Of a stretch of 64,000 nucleotides of DNA, positions 10,050-21,963 are shown in pieces (the first letter of the stretch is position 1; each line of letters starts with the position of its first letter). The stretch is from Symsagittifera roscoffensis. Its lineage: Eukaryota > Xenacoelomorpha > Acoela > Convolutidae. Below the pieces are notes generated by a model. That model was given only the letters and a program-made list of their open reading frames with translations, was not told where the DNA came from and did no database searches. The stretch spans positions 45,991,095-46,055,094 of the forward strand of contig NC_087071.1 of assembly GCF_963678635.1 (NCBI RefSeq), read 5' to 3'. The position numbers and the translations under genes are program-made.

Positions 10050-12330
10050 CTAGTGAACTCCTTGTCTCGGTCCCTTGACATCTCTCACTTCGATCACGGC
10101 CTTAACAACCTTTATCGTTAATTCACTACTCGTCGCCTCTTTGGTCTGCAAGTCATTCTCAGCTTTTCTCTTCTTAATGTTTTGCACTGCAGCAAGTGCC
10201 AATTTGTGCTTTGGGAGACTCTGACTCTTCACTGCTTCCAAAAAAAGGGACAATCCATCCTGAAGTGGCCCTTTTGATTGCAGAAAAAAATACCTCGCGC
10301 CTTTTTTGATAATCAAGCCACTGTATAACTCGTGTTCTTCCATTGTGGCTGATGTCCTCTTCATCAGGCGCAAATCCAAAGCGTTTCATGTCCTGTTTGT
10401 AAGAGGTGCATTCCGCAACGTGGTGCTCTGCCGAGCCACAATTCGCACACAACCTCCGCTCGTCCATGTCATCTCTCGGCTTGTACCATGTCGACACTTG
10501 CTGTTGGCTTCCCCCTTGCAAGTTCCTGCTTTCCGAAAATGAGTAATTCTTTGGTTTCATTAACGTGTATTCTCTAGACTTCTGTCTCATCTCTTCCGGT
10601 GTTGATACAGTATCTTTCGAAAGCGTATTGTATGTTGCCAACATCCTTCTCAAGTCGTCACTATTCACCCCGTCAACAAACTTTGAAGCGATGCTAAAGT
10701 TTCTCCTAGTAGTCCATTCCTCTGGATCGCTCCCTTTTCTCAAGCGCTCAAGATCATCCAGAAATCGATCAATTGATTCATCATCTCTCTGTCTCCTTTT
10801 TCTCAAATCTCATCATTGGTTGATATCCCTTCATTCCGGAACCGAAACGGTTCAAATATATTTCAAAGATTTTGTCTGCAGTTTCACGTTCCTCTTCCTT
10901 CTTGGCTGCCACGCAATTTAGTGCCGTGCCCTCCAGATTGCGTAACATTGCTTTCATCATTCGGGTTGTCTTGCTCAAGATGTAGTTTCAACACCTCAAC
11001 TCAGGTATCTATGCAACCATCTGAATCGTCTTTGAATTCCTTCGGTTTCTTGAAGGTTTTTCTGGATTTACCACCTCCTCTATCACTCGAGTCTGTGTTC
11101 CTTGTGGTGAATGCTTCCAGTGTCATGTTCATCATTTCCCAATTGCTTGCCCATGTCAATGCATGGCATCAGGTGTTATACTCGTGTGTGCACCTGAATT
11201 CTTGGGTATCCTCGTTCGTTGAGTCGAGGCTTTCCCTTTTGTAGCCGCTTTGGTCAACAAGGACCCTATGCTTTTGTTAATCTGGGGTAATGGTGTAGAT
11301 TCTTGTTTCTTGCGTTGCGGTTCCACAAAATCGACCCTTGTTCCAAGTTGCTTGTCTGCTGCCGATTTATCTTCAGCAATAGAGTTTCTCAAGAGTGCAT
11401 TCAACTTGGATTGTATGGCCCAAGAAATTTCTGCTTGCTTCCTGTTCATTGTGTCCATTCTCGTCTCTACAATCCATAATTTGTCATACACGGTCTTATA
11501 CCGCTTCTTCGTGTCCTCCATTTCTTTCTTGATATGTTTCTCTTGCTCCTGATTTGTTGTCCCCATCTTGTCCGCCATCTGTTGTAGCTTTGCTTCATCG
11601 GCCCTCGCCAGGACAAAGTAGTTGTCTAGGTTTTCATTCTTGTTGTCGTAATTGTTTCTTAAATTCTTGGTGGTCCTCCTAACCGCACTTTAGCTTTTTG
11701 TCTATATGTTCCAACTTTGTCATCAAGTCCTCCAGCTTAATTAAAAATACTTTTGACTCCATCGCTCGCTTGATTTGCTTACCCGCTGTTCCCTCTGTGA
11801 CTTGATCCTTATCCTGGTTAGTTTCCGTTGTTATTGCGGAAACCATACCAAATGTTTTGCTTGATTCACTCGCTGCTTTCACCTCCTCCTTCTCTCTCGA
11901 TTTCATTCCGACCATCGCCGCAAACCTCTATGTGAACGATGTTCTCTCAATTTGTGGATTGTCTTTTATCTTGTTCTGTGTGTTGTTGATTATCTCGTCT
12001 CCATTGTCTATTGGTGAGAACTTAATTTTCTTCGTTCCTTGTTGTTCTACATTCGACATAGGTGTCGATTCTGTTGTTTTTTGCTCCGCTCCATCTATGC
12101 TTTGATCTGGCGTCTCGAGATCAACCTTCTTGACCGTCACATTTGGTTCTTTCGGTAGTTTCTCATAGGTCTTCTACTCCTTGTTGCTTCTTGTGTTAAC
12201 CATATTCACTGAAATATTTTTTCTCGTTACTCTCGGGTTTGTTGTTGTTTGCTTCCGCTGCGTTGACAGTTGGTTTTGCTTGAGTCCTATTCTTTTCCCT
12301 TCCACTAGCGACACTGTCATTATCTTCATA
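10050..12330 (-). pseudogene. Fossil element part: gag with CCHC zinc knuckle
   Basis: The capsid-like helical part contains RQRDDESIDRFLDDLERLR. It is followed by a nucleocapsid knuckle of the C-x2-C-x4-H-x4-C form, CANCGSAEHHVAEC (about 10,410-10,451). Both align with copy 2 (33,376-34,077). The N-terminal part (about 11,000-12,330) is rich in Lys, Glu, Gln and Thr with coiled-coil character and is hardly conserved between copies. The gag start lies near 12,330, close to the leader array. Confidence 0.75.
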
Positions 12331-12516
12331 ATTTTAATCTAACAATTTTCTTTCATTTACAATTCTAATTTGTACATGTTCTTTTTGTAAATTCCAATCA
12401 AAATATAAGAAAAACCACAAATTATTCTTAAAAATTAGTTAAAAAGTTGCACGGTAAAACTTCTCTATGGTCTCAATTTCAGTTTATTAATCTCAGTTTT
12501 GTTTCCCAGGAACTTA

Positions 12517-13045
12517 GAAACCTTAAGTCAAGGGTTGGGATCTTTCGCTAAGGTGTTGGGACCCTTCGCTAAGGTGTTGGGACCCTTCCCTAAGGTGTTG
12601 GGACCATTCGATAAAGTGTTGCGACCTTTCGATAAAGTGTTGGGACCCTTCGGTAAAGTGTTGGGACCCTTAAATCACAATCCCAAGACTCAAGTGTTGG
12701 GATCCTTAGTTCACTATCCCAGAACTGAAGTGTTGGGACCCTTAGATCACTAATCCAGGACTCAAGTGTTGGGACATTTAGATCACTATCCAAGGACTCC
12801 AGTGTTGGGACATTTAGATCACTATCCAAGGACTCAAGTGATGGGACCCTTAGATCACTATCCCAGGGTTCAGGTGTTATGACACTTAGATCACTATTCT
12901 AGAACTGCCACAAAGACTCTTGTAACCTCCTCCACTAACGTAGCTCAAAAATTTGGAAACTTTATCCATTATCCCAATACAGTTCCGGAAGTCGTGTGAA
13001 GAACTTCCCAGTACCTTAACTCGAGTGTTGGGATTTTCAAACAAA
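12517..13045. repeat. Leader minisatellite of copy 1 (TGTTGGGACC units)
   Basis: More than a dozen degenerate direct repeats are built on the plus-strand phrase gtgttgggacccttcg. They begin with a 21-bp period and change to a longer period of about 40 bp from about 12,690 on. The array lies just upstream of gag in element sense, where copy 2 has an unrelated array. The proline/leucine-rich open frames over it are repeat artefacts. Confidence 0.85.
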
Positions 13046-13049
13046 TCGC

Positions 13050-15270
13050 AATACCACCTTTAGCGCTCGTGTAAAAAATCCCCCAAAACCTGATTCTGCT
13101 AACCAAGTTTTATTGAGTTTCCTTGAAATTCCCTTTCTTTCTCAAACCCAATGCATTTCGAAGTAAAACTTGTTTTTAAACCTTTTTGTGGTTGCAGATG
13201 CACCAGTACTGCGTGAAATAATGAAAACCAAAAACAAAAAAAGCCAGCTAAGAAAAACAAGAAAAAATCAATGTACCCGAAATGCAACCGTCTATTTCCG
13301 ATTCCGTCAACTGATCCGGCCAGGACACCTATATTAATTCGAGCTTACTATCGGGTACCATCGGGTTCCAACTCTTGTTCTGTGTCTTTAACTAGATCGT
13401 TCCTGACTTTAGTCAATCTAATCTAACTAAATCGACGAAATCGATTGTATAGTTAATGTACGGAAGCCCCCCCTGTTTACAATTTCCAACCATCAACCTC
13501 TGTCTTAACCAGCCCCCTTCTAACCTCCCCCTATCTTGCCCCCACTTAGGCCAAAAAAAAGAGCGATGGGTCTTAAACCTCTCAAGAGAAAGTCCCTCGA
13601 AACAGTGGGGTCCCGCTTATTCACTTGTGCACTTATCTCCTAAAGTATAAAGTGGATTTTAACGATACCCGTTTGACCACACAGAACACCCTTGTGATGC
13701 CTTCTCACTGTTGTACTGCTCTGGTCATGCTGCTGACCGTCTCTTCCTAGTCTCCTGCTCCCATTTCTGAGAACCAGTTGGCCTCTTGCCTGGTCACCTG
13801 TTCCAGTCATGTCGTTCTCTGAGGTTCCAAGGCTATCTGAAAACCCATTCAACGCCCCAAACTCGGGCACCTGTTTTACTTTGCTGATTTGATCGGTCTC
13901 AATTAAAAACGGTATGAATATACTACTTAAGTAAAAAAAAACTCGATCCACATAATCTGGAAATCAAAGCCACTTTCCTTTTTGAATTATTTTACCGTTT
14001 TTGTTCCTATTTTTAATCCTTTTCGTTTTTTGATTCGCTTTTGGTCTTTTACTCGTTTTTTGTCCTTCTAGTGGCCCCCTTACTCGGTTAGCTACGTATC
14101 TTTTCGGAAAGCTCACCGGAAAACTTCTCGTTTGTTTTAAAAAAACTACCACTGTACAACCAGAAGATGGACACGGTACTCTAGAATGAGCATGTAGCCA
14201 AGAGCTGCGTCAAGTTCGATCTCGTAGTCTTTATGTCGTAAAAATACCTAGGATCGCCAAAAAACACTTTGTAATTTAGAAGTCACCTATTTAAGTCACA
14301 AATGAGGCTAAGCGAAATAGGCCCTATAACCATTGGCTCAAGAGTCAGGGACACTATCTCTTGTGTTTTTCTACCTCATGCGGTCGGAGTCAATTTGGTT
14401 CACTTGCGAAATGAAACTACAAACCGTGTTAGCTTAAAGGCTACTACCAAAGTACCCGCACTCTAGAAAAAAGAACATCGCCATGGTTAGGTCTCGAAAT
14501 ACCCAAAACAAGCGAACGCCATTAAAAACAGGGTCGTAAACTTAAGCACAGCGTTATTTTTCATCGGAGGTGGACCTTTGGTCCAATTCAGATTGATTAA
14601 CCTAAAAACTTGCCTTAATTCAACATAAATACCCTCAAGAAATTTAAATTAGGTACTCACATACCCACACGACCTCTAGATTTGAATAACTAATAATTGT
14701 AAAGCAACTCTACAACTGATTTAAGGTAATTAAGTTTAACTGGAGATGTTTTTCTCTCCACACCATTGGGCAGCTTCAGCTGTCCACCTTTCCACTCAAG
14801 TATCACTCTGGTCTAATTGGTCATTCTTCTCTATCGCTCTTCCTGAACTCTTCATTTTCTATCGGGATCAAGATATCTCTACTCGTGTCGCATAATTCTG
14901 GTAGAATTGCGAATAGCAATTTTAAACTCGTATTTTTTTAAAAAACTTTCCCTCGTTTTTTACTTGAGCCTTCTCTCTGACTTCTCACATTTTCAGTTGT
15001 CGCGAGCATGATAGGCTCAATTCGAAAATTTGAAAAGTTACTTTCGTCCCCGAAAATCAAGGTTAAACGTTCAACTCAAGGTCAAACTTCCAAATATGAC
15101 CGACTGGAACCTGTAACTTTTCATTTCAATAGGAGACCCTATAGTTTTCTTGCACTTCGCCAAAGAAGCTCTTTCGCTACCGGTAAGGGTTGTTTCCTTC
15201 TCTCCTAGCCTTCCCGCTGGGCGGAAAGCGTCCTGCAACTTTTGTAACTGTACAATGATTATAGATCGGA
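13050..15270. other. Non-coding interval between the two large elements
   Basis: No convincing gene is seen on either strand. A pyrimidine-rich stretch lies at about 13,465-13,550, and T-rich sequence at 13,975-14,150. The right part (14,880-15,110) matches DNA to the right of copy 2. The interval could hold the rest of copy 1's leader plus host DNA, but I cannot place the boundary. Confidence 0.4.
14880..15110. repeat. Dispersed repeat X, left copy
   Basis: About 230 bp match 40,020-40,255 in the same orientation, with shared phrases such as gcgaatagcaattttaa, attttcagttgtcgcgag and caaatatgaccgac. The two copies lie just outside the two ends of the large element copy 2, separated from the element by about 160 and 400 bp. 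Confidence 0.7.
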
Positions 15271-16146
15271 TGTAACATTCGCCCAAATACTACACAGCGA
15301 CGGAGCGTAAAAAAGTACCTATTAACGACTGGCAGGCGTCAGTTACCTTAATTCTACTCGTTTTTCACCGTCTCGGCCTTGCCAGCCAATTTTTTGGTCT
15401 GTTCAGGGCTAAGTAAAAAGTTACTATTTTTAGGCCATCAGTCAAACGACTTTTGATCAGCTTTCGTTTACATGCGAGCACAACCACATAGCTGAGTCTC
15501 GGATCCTCAGACTACGTGATTGCTATTAAAAACACGGCTCGAATACCCTATTTTGATATGTTTTTTGTGACAGTTCTAAATTAAATCCATTGGAGATCGA
15601 TTGACCCTTTCCTCTTCCTAGCTACTCATATTCTAAAATACCAAATAAAACCGACGTCAATTCAAAGTTCTATGGCATCAGAGTAGCTAAAAAGTTAGTT
15701 TACTACAGTCTTTCACCATATAACAGTTTCTGGGGGACCAAGCCTCCGCTTCCTGGTTCTCCTCGAGATAATGTTGTTATCACTCCAAATTCGTGGCACG
15801 GGAGGGTACTGCTTTCCAACACCGAAGCCTCCTTTCCCACAATCTTCTCTCACTAAGGGTCTTATCGTGCGTGATTGTCACGATAAGAGGCTTCGTTTTT
15901 CTATTGTTCTCGTGTGACTATTTTTCACTAGATTTGCTGTTGTTCTTTTTTTCTCAGCTTTTTTGGTCAAAATGGCCGTTTTTCGTATTTCTGAGAAATA
16001 TCAACTTGACGATCGAAATTTTGAAAATCTAAAGTTTCACGATCTGTCGACCCTCCTTTCACGCACTTTTCCGCTGTTAAGACCTTTTCTCTCTGATTCG
16101 TGCTTCGTTGGAAGGTTGCGCTGTGCCAATCTGACAGAATGGCACA
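15271..16146 (-). repeat. Candidate 3' LTR of large element copy 2
   Basis: The 876-bp repeat begins TGTAACATTCGCCC and ends GACAGAATGGCACA on the plus strand. It matches 38,746-39,612 from end to end, with roughly 92% identity and a few short indels. In element sense it starts TGTGCC and ends GTTACA. The purine-rich stretch AGGGAGTA sits directly upstream of it in element sense and could be a weak polypurine tract. Confidence 0.7.
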
Positions 16147-16903
16147 TACTCCCTGGACAGTCCCCATCAATGTCCCTATTGATCGCATAACACCGGGCTA
16201 TCGTCAAGTAGTGTTCCAGTTCTCTATAATCAATCTTACAAATCGCATAAGAAAATGAAATTTATCTACTCCACCTCAACTCACTACGTGTCACAAATGG
16301 CATCATTCTACATCTCACTGCCCTTCAACATTTTCATAAAATTTGCACCATGAGGAGTGTCCTAGATTTCTTTTCTGACTACTCACGTCATCTTCGCCAT
16401 AAAACTTCTCTTCGCTCTTGCAGATTAAAAAGTTGGGACGTGGCACGGCCACGCACCCGTAAAAATTAACTTAATGTCACTCACCAAGTATAATTAGTTA
16501 TTTATGCAGTCCTCTTCGATAATAAAACTAAGAAACTCTGTGGCTAGGAAAGTTATTGGGTCACTCACTTTCTTCGAGCGAGTTTAGCCAAACTTACCAG
16601 GTCGCCACACGGTAAACACGTGTCTTACACAGGTTAAAAACATCAGTCGTGTTTAAGTAGGTAAATATACTCACCTATGTTCTATAAATATGCATAAGAA
16701 GCACAACTAAAATTTTCTTTCAATAATTTCAACAATTGCAACAATTTTCAAAGTTTGGTCTGACCAAACTAAATCAAAACAGAAAGTTTAACAATTTCAA
16801 AAATCAAACTTGGTTGATTAGTTCGAGTTTTAACACACAAATACCATCAAGTTTTCTCCTTCTCTCCCTCTTGTTCACGCCTTCACTTCCCCTCCTGTTT
16901 CCA
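16147..16903. other. 3' untranslated part of large element copy 2
   Basis: AT-rich DNA lies between the end of the last coding stretch and the candidate 3' LTR. No reading frame or repeat is recognised. Confidence 0.4.
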
Positions 16904-18628
16904 TCATCCTTGTTTCATTGCTTCTTCATCCTGCTCTTCAGTTTCACTGTCCTCTAGGACTTTTTCCAAGATGTCCATAGAGTTGCAGGCTGTCCCCCAA
17001 CTCTCCTGTTCCAACAGCCTCGGTTTGCAACAAGATAGCAAGTCCACATTCACCTTTTGCTCCCGGTTCCTGCAAAAACTGTTGTGAAGACACAGGCTCA
17101 CATTCCGCTCTAGGTCAGCTCGTAAGACCTCTCTCTTTTCATTTTCAGTTACACAATTTGCTCCAGCTACTTGCTTCACCGCTATGGTAACAGCGTTTCG
17201 ATGCGTAAAGAACGCTCTTTTATAGGCTCCCGGTCCTATATCAAGCTGGATTGATTGACAGGCTTCCGTGTTCCTAGACATATGACACTTCGCGCGTTCA
17301 TACATCCATGACGTCATCACAACACGGAACCAAGGCATCAATCTTTGCCTTGACCATATTCTTTTAATGGCTTTGAGTATTCTCAGAATCTTGCAGGTGG
17401 TTCTGAAAAGATCTAAGCTGCGGTTCATCTTTACGTTGCTTAGCTGCTCAGGAGTCTTCATGGCCGTCTCCTGCTCACTTGTTCCCGCGTTGGCCTCTAA
17501 CCACCTCACCGCCAGCATGGAACTCACCACACGATCGACACTCGCCAGGCAGTGGCAAGAATACTCCCCATGGGCCATTATTATGTTCCTTCGGGTCCGA
17601 TACCCTGAGGCTCCCAGCAACGGTTCCACCTCCATCATTATTCTATGCACCTCGTCCTTTTCTTCTATGGTGGGGAATTCAGTGGGTAACGCTCCACTCA
17701 CCTTCTGCTTCTGGAATTCACTCAAATTACCGTCGTTCAATCTCATGAACTCTTCACCCACTACGTCTTGCAACTCGCCTTCAGATCTCTTCGTGACGGC
17801 CCGAATGATCTTTGCCAATAAATCATGTGACCTTTCTGACATTCTGGCCAACCTCACCCACTTTGGCACAGAGAGGAGTTGGTCGACCAACACCTGATGT
17901 GTCCTCGCATCTATCACCACCATGTGCGTAGGGTTGCAATATGGTGCAGAGCTTGAACCCACCAGACATTTCGAGCCAGTAGGTCTATGATAGGCCTCAC
18001 TATCCTTCCAGTTCATTTCATTTTCCAGAGCTTCTCGCCAGCCTCCGATCTTCTGCTTTGTCTGTAGTGCTCCAGGGATTACTTCCACGCTGAGGGACGT
18101 CACTAGCTCATGGGCACGCTCTAGCCGTTCCAGTGACTCTATCGAGCTCGTCATGCTGCAAAATACCAAGGCAGTGATCAAGTTTACCTCCGTTACTCCA
18201 TGACAGTCTGCGATCAACTCCATTCCACTCTTATCTGACATGCTCAACCTCCCATACATTTGTGCCAATTGGCTATGCTGCTCGCTCAGCGTGATCAAGC
18301 AATGTTCCGAGTTGCATACATGTCCGCTCATTCCACTATAGTGAGCTAGACAGGTGCCCTGTCTCAGCCAGTCACTCGATGCAGTTCCTTCGGATGGTTC
18401 CGTGGATGGGTTGTTTTTCTGCTTCGTTACTCTCATGGCCAGCAGATGGTGTATCATGGCCAGATTGTGCAAACTCGCGTCATTATCCAAATCCAACGTA
18501 ATATCCGCCGTCATATCCCAGATTAAACCGGCGTTTGGATGTGGACACCAAGAAGGCTTCATGAGTTCCCACATGGTTACTAAGCTGGTTTTCAAGGGAC
18601 CGTCCCAAGAACCACAATCAAAACTCAA
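16904..18628 (-). pseudogene. Fossil element part: last coding stretch, unrecognised
   Basis: A single open stretch of 574 codons is the longest in this element. It is Cys-containing (about 20 Cys), mostly helical in character, and ends in an acidic tail (EDSETEEQDEEA). No signal peptide or clear membrane span is visible, so it does not look like a typical envelope protein. It lies farthest downstream in the element; copy 1 leaves the window before reaching the matching place. Function unknown. Confidence 0.5.
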
Positions 18629-18649
18629 TTGCCCCCTGAGCTCGGGAGC

Positions 18650-19951
18650 CTAGGGTTCGACCACTCGTTCCTCCAAAACAATGCCCAGCTTGGGCTGTTC
18701 CACCATCAACATGCCAGTTTCTTTGACTCGATCTACCCAGAAATCGAGTACTATAACTTGTTCATAGTCAAAGTACGCTTCCCTGGCTTCCTCGTTCACG
18801 AAAAGATTATACGCCACACCTGGTATTCCAGACATATATTGGAACGAATTCAACTTTACCAATGTCGTATAGTCTTTCTGTCCCCTGACCGCTTCAATTA
18901 ATTCCCGGCTCACTTTCAACTCCTAGTTGGAATATCTTCTCACTTCTTCCAACCTTCGGTAGCTCTCCATGTCGTTCAACTCCTTGTTTGGTATGGCCAG
19001 CGGCATGTCCTGATACAGCTCCAGGAGTGCCCTCAGGAAGTTTCGTTCACCATCAACTCCCCCTTGCCGAATGGTTTTTATGCATTCTCCCAATACAGGA
19101 GTGGGGTTACGATCCACCACGAACCTTACGAAGCAAAGGGCATACTTACGCTTAGCCCAGGCTATCGCAGAATCGTCTCTAGAAATCAACATTAGCAGGG
19201 GTTCCATCAATTCCAGTTCCTGTTCCTTTGATTTCGAGGCGTTGTTGGCTTCATACTCCGCCTTCTTAATTCCCATCAAACACCAGGCCAATCGTACCTA
19301 CAATTCAGTCCTGGTGCATGGATAAGCTAGGTATGCTGCCACCGTCGCCGGCGCATGCATCGTCTCGTCAAAGTATCTTTCGAGGGCCGCCCTCCAAGAT
19401 ATCTCTAGCAGTCTTTCCAGGCCAATTTCATTTGCTTCTGAAGACATCACCGTGCCGTATTCTTTCCGGTTCAAGTTAGAGTTCTCCGTCAGCTCCCTCA
19501 GATATTCCTGCATGGCTTGCTTCTCTTTCCAAGCCATCAGATACCCTCTCCCAGAATTCCTCGCCTTCAGCATTTCCACATACACCCCTGCCGGATCTCC
19601 CATGTGGACTGAGTCTGGTACAGTGATTCGACTGTACTCGACCACGTCGAGTTGTCCCTCCAGCCTCATTCGGGCCATGTTGGTTCGCGAGGGCTTGTAA
19701 TCATCAAGTCCTCCAGATCCACACTGACTGACGACCTCCGTTTCCAGTTTCGTATCCGCCAGAGTCCTTGCTTTTTTTGACCTCGTGGCCGTTGTGGTCA
19801 AACCTGCCAATAACATAGGGGGTATCAGGTTCTCTTTTTCTCCCCCGGCAAGAATCGCACCATCTCCTTGCCCACTTTCGCTTAAATGAGCTACTCCTGC
19901 CAAGGAGACCACCACTGAACTGGCTTTTGACCTCACCACTTTCTGGTTCAC
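18650..19951 (-). pseudogene. Fossil element part: helical region, unrecognised
   Basis: Three adjoining stretches of helix-rich peptide occupy this interval. They include EYLRELTENSN, LLEISWRAALERYFDE, QELELMEPLLMLISRDD and FLRALLELYQDMPLA. They read as one domain region in the same orientation as the rest of the element. The composition suggests a soluble alpha-helical protein. I recognise no family. Confidence 0.45.
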
Positions 19952-19989
19952 GGCTCTGCTTCCAGGTTACTCCCGTCTCACATTCAAGT

Positions 19990-21840
19990 TCACTCTGGTA
20001 TCTTTCCCACTCTTCTTCCTGTAGCGTGCTCAGGAAAAGATACCCTCATACTCTCCTCAATCTTTCGCCTCCTTGGTGACTCATGGAGCAGTTTCTGTAG
20101 CTCCCTCCTCCGGTAGTCTATCGCCGGGCTTATTGGTTCCACTGGGGATAAATTGGCTGGCGCCTCCTTTGTAGGGGACATGGAAGACGATGGTGTCATC
20201 AGCAATAGATTCCTATCGACTTCCCCGTCGTCGTCTTCACTAAACTGGTATTCCAGCAAGTCTCTCTCTCTCTAATGCTCCTAGATCCATTTCACTCGAT
20301 TTCTCTCCCTTTCCCTCCATGTGATCATCGTGCTGATCCATCTGCTCGTCATCATTCGTGTCTGGTTTTGGCTTAGGTCCCGAGGGGCCTTGTCGCATAT
20401 CCCTGCCCGAATCCGGCAGTGCCGGTACGGTCAGATCCCCTGCATGGTAGAATAACTCATCGCTCACCAGGAATTCTACCGACTCCTCGCCATGTGGCGC
20501 CAGATCATCCACCGTTATGTATGTGCCTCCTCTGCACTCCTTTGCGACCTCCAGGATTACTACCTTCACCTCACCTGACCACTTCAATCTCGATAGGTCA
20601 TCTGCAGGTGCATACACATCATTCCGCACCCCAGTCGAGACCTCTGGCTTCCTGGAAGGTGATGCTTTGATCTTCTTCCAGCTCCAAATATCAGGAAATG
20701 TGAAGTCAAACGTGTGCATAGCCGCAACGTTCCAACTGATGAAGCGCGGCTCCATCCCTTCACTCCACTTCAGCATTCTCTTCTCCGCATCACGAGCCCC
20801 TCCGATGCGAGGGGCAATTACGGAAGATGTGACTCCCAACAACATCCTCCTTACCGGTGGGTACCGAGGGCATTGGTCCGGCAGCGGCCTGGACCCGGAA
20901 AGCCACACTTGCTGGTTCTCTTTCACGTGTGCGTAGGCCTCTGGCAAAAGTGGGACCCTATTCGCCTCTCTTAAATCCTTTACCACTGGTCGCAGATTCC
21001 AAAGCTTCGGGTTGAACTGGACATGAGAAACAGCCTGTCGTCGCTGGCTAGCCCTCTTAGCTCCTTCTGTTCCACCCAATTCAGCACGGAGCAATCCACT
21101 ACCGAAACTAGGTTGACATACAATACCGAGCTCCTGTATGCCTTTACTTGCACATCGGGGAACACAAATGACATCACGGGTCCATACACCACCGTGACGA
21201 ACTCCCGTAGTCCATGAATCAGAGCCAGCGGATCGATCCGCATCATGACAGCCAGATCTGTCAGAAAGGGTGTGCCACAGTACTGTTTGCACTCACCCGC
21301 ATCTGTCGCCACCTTATCCTCTCCTGTGACGCTCCTGTTCTGTTGCAGGAGATATTGGAGCAGGAGAATCCTCCAGTCTTTCATCCTTTTGAGCGAGGCG
21401 ATTTCCAACAGCACGAGCAGATCTCCTAGCCGACCGTAGGTCATAGCGATCAGGGTGAGGAGCCCGTCCAATCTCAGGTCAGCCAAAGCTTGGGTGAAGA
21501 GATTCGCAGGTCCCTTCACGAAATTCACGTGACCAAATGTCACATACAAGGCCAATATCAAACCGATTGACAGTTTCCGGATATCCCTGACGAAGCTCGC
21601 GATCAGGTTCCTGGATGCTCTCGGGAAACATGTCGACAAGAAGGATGGCGTCCATCCCACTCCCATTCCACCCAATAGAGCCTCTGATCGTTCATATTGT
21701 GCCCTCGTGGCCAAGATATTAGCTTGGAACTTATCCAATGACATCGTATTCACGTCCTGCATCAACTGCAAGATCATGCCCTCGGCTAACTCCCTCTCAT
21801 TAAACAAGCTTTTCAGATACGCGTGTATCTCTTTGATCAA
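19990..21840 (-). pseudogene. Fossil element part: middle region of the post-pol coding block
   Basis: The first part (about 20,980-21,840) is hydrophobic and leucine-rich, with segments such as LSIGLILALYVTFG and LLTLIAMTYGRLGDLLVLLEIA. The second part (about 20,240-20,980) is a mixed globular sequence with LWNLRPVVKDLREANRVPLL and MLLGVTSSVIAPR. It ends in a highly acidic, His-rich linker (about 20,270-20,390) followed by a Ser/Pro-rich stretch. No family is recognised. Confidence 0.45.
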
Positions 21841-21963
21841 CGCCGGTGCATGCTCGAACGCATCTTCCCCCTAGGGTACACAATCTCGGTGACAAATACA
21901 ACCATGCATTGGTGTGTGGCTTCGTACGCAAAGCCAATGCCATGAGATCCTCTTCCGCCGACG

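Larger units (their letters stand above)
1..13100 (-). mobile_element. Giant Ty3/gypsy-like LTR element, copy 1 (3' part cut by window edge)
   Basis: Reading the minus strand from about 13.1 kb down to base 1 gives, in order: a tandem-repeat leader, gag with a CCHC knuckle, protease, reverse transcriptase/RNase H, integrase, a macro-type domain, a coiled-coil region, a GDSL/SGNH domain and a second SGNH-like domain. Every part has a counterpart in the same order in copy 2 (15,271-39,612). Protein similarity between the copies is only moderate, so they belong to different subfamilies. The element is broken, with some twenty breaks or more, and continues beyond the left edge. No LTR of its own is recognisable at its right end. 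Confidence 0.85.

Noticed and set aside
12499-12829. Long repetitive frames on both strands
   Set aside because: They arise from a 21-bp satellite whose period is divisible by three. Open frames on both strands with equal quality show there is no coding selection.
13640-13951. Minus-strand 103-codon frame as a gene
   Set aside because: The composition is unlike a folded protein, there is no homology to the copy 2 leader, and there are no splice signals.
16904-18628. Retroviral envelope gene
   Set aside because: No signal peptide, furin-like site, fusion peptide or membrane anchor is visible.
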